Positions 44,139 through 53,151 of a DNA stretch of 64,000 bases are shown one piece after another. The DNA comes from Stemphylium vesicarium (lineage: Eukaryota; Ascomycota; Dothideomycetes; Pleosporales; Pleosporaceae). Numbering within the stretch: position 1 is the first letter of the stretch; every line of letters begins with the position of its first letter. Where the stretch lies: assembly GCA_004380135.1 (NCBI GenBank), contig QXCR01000091.1:55297-119296 (forward strand), written 5' to 3'. The notes beneath the pieces were generated by a model. It had not been told where the DNA came from. It did not search any database and saw only the letters and a program-made list of their open reading frames with translations. Made by a program: the position numbers and the translations under genes.

Positions 44139-46166
44139 ATGGCGACTGTGGCGCAGAGTCAAATCCAGGATGACGTACATCCTCTACTCAGACATCCACG
44201 ACCGATTAAGAGGGATTCCGCCGTGGCGCATCGCATGCTTGGGTTTATTGCCGACAATGAGGAAGCTTTGAAGGGCCTACATCGCGAGAGATCGGTAACG
44301 ACACGATGGCTAGAACGACCAATGTACCAGCACGAGACGGCTCTCACTGTGGAAGAGGAAAGGCAGCAACCGAGAGAAGAGCCGATACCAGTGGTGGTAA
44401 AGGAGGAGGTGAAAGAAGAACCCAAGGAGCAACCCAGCCAACAACCAACGGCCCAAAGCCTGCAAATACCCCAGGAAAAGCCAGACGATGACAGCGACTC
44501 TGATTTATTGGACAAGTGGACCAACCCTGATCGGCCGGCGTCCTCTTTCAATCCTGAGGCAACATTGAGGAAGTTGCCGGATCCCGAACCAACCACGCAT
44601 CTCGAAACAGATGTTATCAAACGACGACCACAACCACTCACACGGCCGGTGTCCTACAACGCGCAACATCTACTGTCGCCAGAATGGATTGCTTCGCCAG
44701 CTACTCTCAGCCCTCAAACACCAGGCCAGCGACCAGCGTCATCACATCTCGACAGCCCGGATAAGCCAAGGAGTAGCATTTCCTCACGAGGCAGCTGCGA
44801 GTGTGACCGACCACATCCCGCGATATGGAACTACCAACCTTCGCAGGAAGTAAGAAATGTACGAGCGGAACGGCCTGTTTCGTATCAGCCGCAGAGCTTC
44901 ACCTCTCTTGACAGTCCACCACTACAGCAGCGCCCACGTCCGACCTCATTTGCAACCTACCACACGCGTGTTCGCTCGGGAGCTAAGATTGCCTCTTCAA
45001 GAGGCCTACGAAACAACAGCTACCCCGCAAACTCTCCAAGACAAGTATCTGGCAGCAATCTCAAGGCCGTTTCTGGAGAAAACATCGAAAACGACATGGT
45101 ATACCAACGCTTCGGAGACGACGAAGTCGGGCCACCCACACCAATGCGATCAACAGTCTCGACATCAATCCCGACATTTTCTCCCCCACCACCCCCCGCA
45201 TTCTCCGCCGCGCCCCCAACACCCGTGCACAACCCCTTCGACGCCTTCGACGCGCCAGAAGAAAAGACGAAGCCGGAGAAAAAGACCAAAAACCGCTGGT
45301 CCACGATACCGCAAGCCTTCAAGAACTTTGGCGCACGGCGACGAGACTCTGCGGCTGCGTCGCAAGAGCGGCCCAAACTAGGCAACGTAGTCGACGAAGT
45401 GCGCCTCATGAACCTCACAGAAGAAAACCTGCACACATACGAGACGGAATCGAACCGAGCGTCTACAACGCCCAAGCGCCTCTCTGCCATCGACCTCATC
45501 CCCACGCCCACATACTCTCCCTTCGACATGAACATCGCGACCAACAAATCTTCCCCCAGACTCGAAGCTCCGCTCCCCGCGCCCTTTGCCCCCTGGGCCG
45601 CAGACGCTCCACCCAGCCCCGCCGCATCCGCCGACCGTCGCCGCAGCAGCGGAACGTCCTTGTCACCGCGCCAAACGCCATCGGGTTTGTTGGGAGAAAA
45701 GAGTATGCAACAGCAACAAGTCCGCCCTTCATCCATGATGTCCTCGCCTAGAAACAGCATCATCGCCGTTCCCTCCCCGAACATAACTTGTACACCCCCG
45801 CAACCATATCCCTACCAACAACACCAACACTTTCCTTCGCAATACGCATACCAATACCAACAACAACCCTCATCCCGCCCCACGACTGCAGATTTCCCCC
45901 GCGCAGGAACGCCCTCGCGCCGCAATACCCCGGCTATGGAACGCACGTGCATCCTGTGCAAGACGGCGAAGCCGAATTGGGAATTCGTTAATCGCCGCAT
46001 CACGGGTAATTGCTGGCATGAGCCTGCGACGTGCGGAGCGTGCTTGCAGAGTTGGGTCAGGCAGTGTGTGGCGAGTAGGGGGTGGGAGGCTTGTACGTGT
46101 CCTGAGTGTGGGGAGGGTATGGGGAGGGAGGATGTCGCTGCTTTTGCGGAGGTTTCGCCGCTTTGA
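44139..46166 (+). CDS. Large disordered protein with C-terminal RING/RBR-like cysteine motif
   Basis: One exon, 675 residues. The first ~600 residues are rich in Pro, Ser, Gln and Thr with no fold visible; there are acidic (KEEVKEEPKEQPSQQP) and basic short stretches and an NRWSTIPQAFKNFGARRRDS motif near residue 385. The last ~65 residues hold TCILCKTAKPNWEFVNRRIT, then CWHEPATCGACLQSWV and CTCPECGEGM. The spacing (CxxC, H, CxxC, CxxC) resembles the first RING of RBR-type ubiquitin ligases, though no in-between-RING part follows. It may be a RING-type adaptor or zinc-binding module only. ATG in good context (AAAATGG). The protein frame is firm; the ligase activity is inference. Confidence 0.82.
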   Translation: MATVAQSQIQDDVHPLLRHPRPIKRDSAVAHRMLGFIADNEEALKGLHRERSVTTRWLERPMYQHETALTVEEERQQPREEPIPVVVKEEVKEEPKEQPSQQPTAQSLQIPQEKPDDDSDSDLLDKWTNPDRPASSFNPEATLRKLPDPEPTTHLETDVIKRRPQPLTRPVSYNAQHLLSPEWIASPATLSPQTPGQRPASSHLDSPDKPRSSISSRGSCECDRPHPAIWNYQPSQEVRNVRAERPVSYQPQSFTSLDSPPLQQRPRPTSFATYHTRVRSGAKIASSRGLRNNSYPANSPRQVSGSNLKAVSGENIENDMVYQRFGDDEVGPPTPMRSTVSTSIPTFSPPPPPAFSAAPPTPVHNPFDAFDAPEEKTKPEKKTKNRWSTIPQAFKNFGARRRDSAAASQERPKLGNVVDEVRLMNLTEENLHTYETESNRASTTPKRLSAIDLIPTPTYSPFDMNIATNKSSPRLEAPLPAPFAPWAADAPPSPAASADRRRSSGTSLSPRQTPSGLLGEKSMQQQQVRPSSMMSSPRNSIIAVPSPNITCTPPQPYPYQQHQHFPSQYAYQYQQQPSSRPTTADFPRAGTPSRRNTPAMERTCILCKTAKPNWEFVNRRITGNCWHEPATCGACLQSWVRQCVASRGWEACTCPECGEGMGREDVAAFAEVSPL

Positions 46167-46387
46167 GAGAGCTAGATGAGACAGGGTTGGGAGGGTTTCT
46201 TTCTTTTGTTGGAAAAGCTGTGATGGATTCATTGGGTATGATTAGTATGAAGGAGGTATAATTTTTATTGTTATTCTTGGTGCGTTTTCTGCTTCTTGTG
46301 TGTATTAAAAAGTTTTACTAGTATCGTTACTAGTACGGCATTAATAGCCGCATTCAACACAATAACAATTTCATTTGTACAAATTAA

Positions 46388-48174
46388 TCAAACGAGAGTA
46401 AAGCCTCTTGCGTCTTCTGGTTCCCAATCCACACTTTCGCCAAACATGATGCCTTCGATGTAGCAACCGCCGATTACTCTCCATTCCCCACCTTCTTCTT
46501 CCTCTTCTTTCCCGTCGACTCTTTCTAGTAGTATCGGGACGGTGCAGCCGTGTAGAACTACTATTGCGGTCACTCGCTTTCCTTCCTCACGCCCTTTGCT
46601 ATCGATGGCTGGCACTAAGCCTAATCTTCCCTTTTCTGTTCTCGCGAATCTTCTGCCTCTCCCCATTATCAGACGCGAATGCAGCAAACTCTTGGTATGA
46701 AATTCATGAAGGCTATTTGGACTGGAGTCGAATATATCCTCTGCTGATATGGGCGGAACCTGGCCGTTGAACAACACGTTGGCGAAAAAATTGACGAGGT
46801 GAATCAGTGTCCAGTCATCGAGTCCTGTGATATCATATTATATCTGAATGAAAAGTGAGGTGAGATAATCCATTAGATCATCGAAGGGCTCATCCATGTC
46901 TCAGGAGCTGATAGTAGTGATGTGATCGACGATTTGACCGCGGACTGGTAAACAGCCGATAATAGCTGTGTTGAATTGGGGACAGGAAGTGTGTAGACGC
47001 TCTAATGCTGCATTCCATTTCACTGAAAACAAGTCAAAGGAATTCCCGGTTACGAGACGGTAAGGACACCTGAGGGCATCTCCTTCAAAGGAGGGTACCC
47101 AGGATGGCAGGCCCAGCAATTCTGGGGGAGTGGTGTTCACCCTCGCGTCAATATTTGCAGACCACATACCCAAGAAATCCAGGGATCCATATTGTTCCGC
47201 AAGCGCAGCAGCAAATCTAGTGAGATTATCCTTCGCTGGCGTCGTGTAGCTTGGTTTGAAATCCAACTACTTAATCATGCCTAATAACCCGTACAGTCGA
47301 TCGATTAGTTGATTGGTTTCGAAACGGCCCGTAACACGAGCCATGAGCTGCAGGAAATGCAGAGGCTGTGAATGTTCGGCAAGCTGTTTCCCGATAGCGA
47401 TCACCAATTCTGGGGCAGATTCCGGATTGTTTAAAGTGTCGTGTATGAACACATATCTGTGAGGGCCACAATACCGAGGGCTTTCCCTCGTGGCTTTGGC
47501 CGCGATTGGTGGTGTCAATAAGCCATCAATGGAATTGAGCCATTGTCTGCACTGTCGGCTACTTTCATCTTCTTCGCCAAGCCAAATAATCACGCGATTG
47601 GCTTTTTGGTATATATCGGACATGAGACCGACTTGTGTGAATCTTTCGGCATTATCCGCTTGATTGATACCTGGCGTAAGAGACAGGCTGTTAATGTTTG
47701 CATCACAACGGTGTGGAAGGAAAGCTCACATATTTGGTCGATCCAAAGTCGGCCTGTCTTGAAATGACCCGAGATATAAGGCATCGCTTCCGTCAGATTT
47801 GAAGTGAGGCCAATGAAGCCTTCCTCGTCCTGTAGAAGCAAGGCTTAGACACGTTGGGGGTCGCCCCAGGTATAGGAAAGAGCCTCAAAATCCAAGTCCT
47901 CGTCGTCTGGGGGCATTTCGGTGTGCACTATGCGGTAGGTGTATCCCAGATTCCGTATAGCATCAGACCTAGGTTCACTTGGGCTGGAGTTTGCATCGCA
48001 ACCTACTGATGTGTCTGTGCCATCGTGCTGCACTGCCTGCAAGCCTCGTTGGTCATCAGGAAATAAATTTTCATCGTTCGCGCAGTGAGTAATCTCCAGA
48101 AGTCGAATGTGACAGGGGCTCTGCAACGGCCGGTACTCGTATGTTGTTGTGAAGTCAAGAGTGTCGAAAGACAT
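46388..48174 (-). pseudogene. Heterokaryon-incompatibility (HET) domain gene with four in-frame stops
   Basis: Exons 48174-47730 and 47670-46388 over a 59-nt intron give exactly 576 codons with no frame break, yet contain TAA at 47845, TAG at 47267, TGA at 46901 and TAA at 46838. HET proteins trigger cell death in incompatible hyphal fusions. HET hallmarks remain: YEYRPLQSPCHIRLLEI at the start, FEALSYTWGDPQRV, the spliced RLWIDQICINQADNAERF, RVIIWLGEEDESS and, near the end, GRGRRFARTEKGRLGLVPA with GGCYIEGIMFGES. Each stop fits a C-to-T change (CAA, CAG, CGA, CAA). No indel is needed anywhere over 1.7 kb. In its present form only the first ~109 residues could be made. This is point-mutation decay of a once complete gene. 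Confidence 0.85.
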
Positions 48175-48462
48175 TGTAGGGCGTTGAGTGAGAAAGTGGG
48201 GGTTTTATGTCGCAACTGCCAGCAGGCTGAAGGCTGTTTTGTAAAGGAAGGTGCCATGCATGCAGCATGTAAGCGTGGCTGAACCTAACCCTGAACGAGA
48301 CACCATGAACACTACAAGGCTGACTACACAAATGTAACCACATAAGCACGCTCATTGAGAATCGATATATTGAAGAAGCTTATGAAGATGGGAATCAAGA
48401 AAAAAGAAGAAGAGATGGGGTGCGCAGCTCTACCACTGCAAGTCAGAAACTACTTAGTAGTC

Positions 48463-49182
48463 TTACTTGATGTTGGCTATTGCGGCCTCCCATGCAGGGT
48501 TGCGTGCAGCATCAACTGGCGTGCCAACGCAGTCGCTTAAGAACTTTGCCCAGCCTTCCTCCGTCTCTGCCGTAAGACCAGCCCGAACGTCAGCACTGCA
48601 TACGCTGCTCACGAACCAAGCGGCGCTACCAAAGCTCTTCTCGTCGTCACCGTTGACAAGTGCAAGCACAGCCTCCAGACCGACATCACCTCCTGCGGCC
48701 TTGGCTTGTGTAACGGCGTCTGCACCGGCTACACTTGTTGCGTATTGTTCGACAAAGGGTGGCATTGCCATCACTAAAGGCGTGGGTGGTTAGCTCAGAG
48801 CTTACTTGAATGATCAAAAGCGGGATCATTTACTCCTTGTTCCTTGGCCAGGACGGCCTGGGAAATGATTCTTCTTGTACTTAAAGTTTGCGCTCTCAAA
48901 CAGCTCGTAGGCAACAATAGCAGCCTGTTCGCCCTTTGAAGTGATCTTGTAGGTTTCGAATGCCTTGTTGAGAGCGGTAGCGGCTTTTGTTGCATCTGCA
49001 CATTCCTCTGGAAAGTCTGCCCCTGAGCATGATGCGGTTTCCGGTGCTATTGCGGTCAAGATGTCTGCGGTCAGGGCTGTTGCATCGGTCGCTGGGGCAT
49101 CGTCGGGGCAGTCTGGGATGGGGGCGGCGAAGGCACAAAGTGCAAAAGCGCTCGCCAAGAGAATGTTTTTCTTGAAGCCCAT
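48463..49182 (-). CDS. Small secreted protein, family unknown
   Basis: Two exons, 49182-48834 and 48773-48463, joined over a 60-nt intron, 219 residues. A clear signal peptide (MGFKKNILLASAFALCAFA, cleavage before APIPDCPDD) marks it as secreted. The mature protein is Ala- and Asp/Glu-rich and helical in look, with five Cys: one near the new N-terminus (PDCPDD), then SCSGADFPEEC, and VCSADV and DCVGTP near the end, enough for two disulfides. EGWAKFLSDCVGTPVDAARN lies near the C-terminus. I do not recognise the family; it could be a surface protein or an effector, but nothing here tests that. Start chosen as the first ATG with a signal peptide. Its neighbour is the HET pseudogene. Confidence 0.8.
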
Positions 49183-50229
49183 GTTGTTGGTATGTGTTTG
49201 GTGGTGATAATGTTAGGTTGTTGTTGCGATTGTGGGTGAGCAAAAGTGAGTTCGATATGGAGCTGGTGAGCGAAGTAAAGGTAGGAAACTCGTCAATGCC
49301 AATGTATATTGAAGAAATCGATGGAACACAATGCCTTTTGAATGAGTGACTTTGAATATAATGTGCTTCAGTCCAGCGGAAACAAAATGTCTAAAAAAAG
49401 ATACAAAGCCAGCAGTGAGGCAGTGTGAAAGAGAAAGGGAAAGGCCAACATATAGGCGGCGAACACGAGCGCCTCCTTGCGTTTGCATGGTCAGCATGGT
49501 AGTCAGGAACGGTATCACCGTGACCCCGGATCTAGGAGAAATCGCTACCAATCATTCCTTCCGAAGGTGACGGTGGCTGCACGTGAAGACGCGATTTGCG
49601 ATGATGATTGGATGCGTGTGACTGAGCTGTCGGGGGTGTTTCGAAACATGAAACAAGCGAGGACAAGCTTTTGCCAATACTGTCAGTCAGCCGTCAAAAC
49701 TGATTCTAGCACCATCATGATGAGATTAAGAGGCGGTTTTGCGACACAAGGCAACCAGCGGAGTATTAGATGAGGTTATGTGGTTGGTGGAGAGAGGGTA
49801 AAGGTTGCCGTGTGCTCACAAGCCCTTCGTGTCAGGTTCCCTCAGCTGAGGGTGCGCGCGCAGCCGCCCCGCTTGGCCACCCGTCAGCAAGGGACACTTC
49901 GCCCCTTCAGCGCCTAACCCTTGCGTGAGGGCTGAGTATGAGGACCATGTATTATCTCAGCCTCCCTTTTGCATAAAAATTCACGATCCATCTTTTAGCG
50001 CTATAGTCTGCAACTGCCGGTTGCGCGGAGTTTAAGGGGTTATCTCCGATCTCCGCCTGTGATGTTAACAATCTGTCTCTGCGCTGACATCATGGAGCCG
50101 GCCCGGGGCTTGCCCCACCAAATGCTTTCCTGTGCCTTGCCCCTCATCGAATTCAGCACCAACGATTGAACTCTCTCACCATTGAACAATCTCTTTTTTA
50201 CCAAATCAAAACATCAAAATTCCGCCAGA
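49183..50229. other. Intergenic, divergent promoters
   Basis: Lies between the secreted protein and the aldo-keto reductase. Frames at 49213-49551 and 49477-49773 lack domains. Pyrimidine-rich stretch and A-rich leader at 50180-50229 fit the reductase start. No RNA gene recognised. Confidence 0.4.
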
Positions 50230-51612
50230 ATGTCTGCTGTAGAGACTAAGTTTGACCCCAAAGACATGGTCTTTAACCGCCTAGGCGGCACGGGATTGAA
50301 GGTGTCAGCCCTGTCTCTGGGTGGTTGGTTGACATACGGAGGAACCCAGAAGGGCTCCATTGTCAAGGACTGCATGCAGGAAGCCTGGAACCATGGCATT
50401 AACTTCTTCGACACTGCTGAGACCTACGCAGCTGGAGAGTGCGAGATTGAGATGGGCAAGGCCTTCAAGGAGCTGCAATGGCCGCGTGATGAATATGTCT
50501 TGTCGACAAAGGTAGGCAATGTGCATATGCTTCACAAACTGAGACTGAAATTTCCGACAGGTGTTCTTCGGTACCAGGAGAAAGGAGCCTAATACAAGGC
50601 AAGTATGATGCTCGGCGTGCTGATGTTGTACTAACAAATGCGTAGGGGTCTCTCTAAGAAGCACATTGTCGAGGGTTTGAAGAGCTCTTTGGCCCGACTT
50701 GACCACTCCTACGTCGATGTCGTCTTTGCCCATCGCTTCGACCCTGAGTATGGAAAATGAGGAGCCCGTCCAAATGCATTTGCTAACGCGCTTGTAGTGT
50801 GCCGATGAAGGAAATCGTGGAAGCCTTCACCCAGACTATCCAAATGAACCTGGCCTACTACTGGGGAACATCCGAGTGGTCTGCAGAGCAGATCCGAGAC
50901 GCTTGCGACATTGCGGAGAAATACAACCTTATCGCACCTGTTGTTGAGCAGCCGCAATACAACGCTTTCCACCGTGAGAGGTTCGAGAAGGAATATGCTC
51001 CTTTGTACAAGAAGTACCAATACGGAACTAGTAAGTCAATTCTTCTTCTTCTTCTTCTTCTTCTTCTTCTCAAACTTGTCATCATTCAATTGTCGTGGTC
51101 GAGACCAGTTTGCATTTTATGTCCGTGTGTAGCGTACGGGTCGCAAAACAGTCTGATCTCCATCAAGATGAATTGACCGGATGGAGACAAGTCACCATTC
51201 ATTCTCCTTCACCCTACCATCTCTATACCACTACTGACTTTGAGTTGCTTGTTGGTCACCCCTTGCTTCAGGCCTCCTTACAGGCAAATACAACGATGGT
51301 ATTCCCGAGGATTCTCGATTTGCAACCAACCCGGAGTTCTTTAAGGACTCGGTAGCAGCCCTTAAGAGCGAGGCAGGCCAGGCGAAGATTAAGAAGGTCA
51401 AAGAAATGACCAAGATTGCCGAGAGGCTCGGAGGCACCATGACCCAGCTGGCGCTTGCTTGGGTTGCGAAGAACCCAAACACCAGTACAGTTATCCTGGG
51501 TGCGACGAAACCCGAGCAAGTCAGGGACAACTGCGGTGCGCTCAAACTGCTTGAAAAGCTGACCCCGGAGGTCATGGAAGAGATTGAGAAGATCCTCGAT
51601 AACAAGCCCTAA
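50230..51612 (+). CDS. Aldo-keto reductase of the voltage-gated K+ channel beta-subunit type
   Basis: Five exons, 50230-50511, 50561-50598, 50646-50747, 50798-51030 and 51245-51612, 340 residues. AKR6-type NADPH-binding TIM barrel; in fungi these act as soluble reductases, and channel binding is not established. Seen: NRLGGTGLKVSALSLGGWL at the start, INFFDTAETYAAGECE (the Asp and Tyr of the catalytic tetrad), DEYVLSTKVFFG (Lys), SYVDVVFAHRFD, YWGTSEWSAEQI, VEQPQYNAF, WSPLASGLLTGKYNDG and TVILGATKPEQVRDN (NADPH phosphate site). Intron 2 begins GC, not GT (GCAAGTATG), with a perfect TACTAAC branch site. The last intron is 214 nt and carries a TTC repeat; its acceptor gives three residues (IAC) before WSPLASG, so that border is the least certain. 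Confidence 0.88.
51041..51070. repeat. (TTC)n microsatellite in the last AKR intron
   Basis: A perfect TTC run of ten units just after the GTAAGT donor of the 214-nt intron, making it polypyrimidine-rich and prone to length change. Confidence 0.9.
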
Positions 51613-52446
51613 GAATTGTACCGCAGGTTATGGAGGCTACAAGGACCTTTCTGACAAGCACCGGAGTTGATACTAAATTCACAAAACACGTCAGTGCAAG
51701 TAAAGTTTGAATAGCAACATCTTGTGAGCTATCTGGGATGTGAACTATCAAAGACCTTTTGAAGTGTGATCCTCCGTATCTGATTCTCTCATCCTTACTC
51801 GCCATGTCGTAAACACGCATCGCATCTCGCCATTACATAAACTCATAGGTCGCGTCCAATCACTACCACGTCAAAATGGACCCTCCAAACTGTACTCAAA
51901 CGGTCTTCGCAGTTCGTATCGTCCTTTAAGGGCCGCTCGATATTCATGAGGCTAGCGCGTGAGTTTGGTTCTTAGCACGTTCTGCTCTTTGCTTGAGGAG
52001 GTGGCGCCCGAACTTGGACCTTCAACTTCGTCAAACAGATCAATTCTCTACCCGACTTGTCATCCCTCGCGTACAACTCTCGATGCAAGATGGCCTAGAT
52101 GTAAATACGGCTCCAGCTTCAATATACTCTATAGTGTCTGAGATTCCCACATACGTGTGCTTCACTAACAGGAACTTGTCGTTCTATCGAGCTCCCTAGA
52201 GAAAGCAATACTGGGTATCTCCTGCCGAGAAAGGCTCCTGTCAGGTCAACAGCGTTGCAAAACTAAAAGAAATCTCCAAATCTATACCTTTGACGCATAC
52301 AAGTGCACGAATCAAGGGCTTCCGAATACCTGCTTTGCGCGCCTACCAAACACGCTGCCTTGGCGCACAAAGTTGGACGCAACTTTCCATCCCGTTCTCA
52401 CCAACATTACTACCTCTTTCGTTCTACACGGACAAGCGCATCAACA
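51613..52446. other. Intergenic between AKR and small acidic gene
   Basis: AKR downstream region and promoter of the 52447 gene. Short frames (51572-51820, 51959-52141) without domains. Nothing else seen. Confidence 0.4.
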
Positions 52447-53151
52447 ATGGTGAATTCACATCCATCAGAACCGCCACATCAAGCGAACTACGACAAATCT
52501 AACAAGGCCTTCGACGACGGTGACATCGAGAAGTGTATTGAGTTGACGACATATCACCTGATGCAAGTACCCGACTGACGACAGCGTTTTTATGTTAGAT
52601 CTAACATCAACAGTAATACTACCCTCCCTCCTTTCTACGTTATCAAGAACTGCATACTCCTCGCTAGTGCGCTTGACGACTGGGACGAAGCCGAGACTTG
52701 GCTGCTTGCAACAGAAACATCATACAGGACATGTCTTTACGACGCAAAGGACAGGGCAGACGCTGATTCGCTCAAAGCGCTCGAAGGTTTGCGCGCTGAG
52801 CTTGAAGATATGGAACGGTTCAGGGCGGAGGACGAAGCCGCATTCTGTGCTTGCATGAACGGCGAGGACGGGGATGAAGACGAGAGCGAAGAAGGGGAAG
52901 AGGAAGAGGAAGACGAGGAAGAAAACGAGATTGCAGTAGCAGACATCGAGAAATAGGACGAGGTTGCAACGGAAACATTTGATGTCCTCATCCGCTTTGC
53001 AGGCATGGCTGATGACTTGGACTCCGCTGGGAATACTACGGGTACTGGCCATGCGCCTACCTCGCTCGTCGTCCAGCCTACTAACGAGAACTCCACTGCT
53101 ACTGGTGCTAAGCTTTGCCGTCGGAAGAGCGTCAGGTTCAGCAAAGGCTGA
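52447..53151 (+). pseudogene. Small acidic unknown protein with internal in-frame TAG
   Basis: Exons 52447-52562 and 52614 onward. The intron starts GC (GCAAGTACC), has a CTAAC branch motif and ends CAG; the nearer GT (52566) would put a stop in frame, so GC–AG splicing is favoured. The frame then reads PPFYVIKNCILLASALDDWDEAE, followed by a helix (ADSLKALEGLRAELEDMERF) and a run of Glu/Asp. TAG at 52954-52956 gives a 152-residue protein. Directly after it the same frame stays open for 64 more codons (DEVATETFDVLIRFAGMADD … KLCRRKSVRFSKG) to TGA at 53149. The tail looks coding, so the TAG may be a nonsense change from CAG. The N-terminal ANYDKSNKAFDDGDIEKCIE resembles small fungal proteins of unknown role. 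No signal peptide. Confidence 0.55.

Noticed and set aside
46388..48174. HET frame read as three or four separate small genes, or as a changed genetic code
   Set aside because: HET motifs are collinear in one frame across the stops, and nearby housekeeping genes use the three stop codons normally.
49840..49900. Short GC-rich inverted repeat (CTCAGCTGAG) near a gene-free region
   Set aside because: Too short for a transposon end or RNA gene; no second copy seen.
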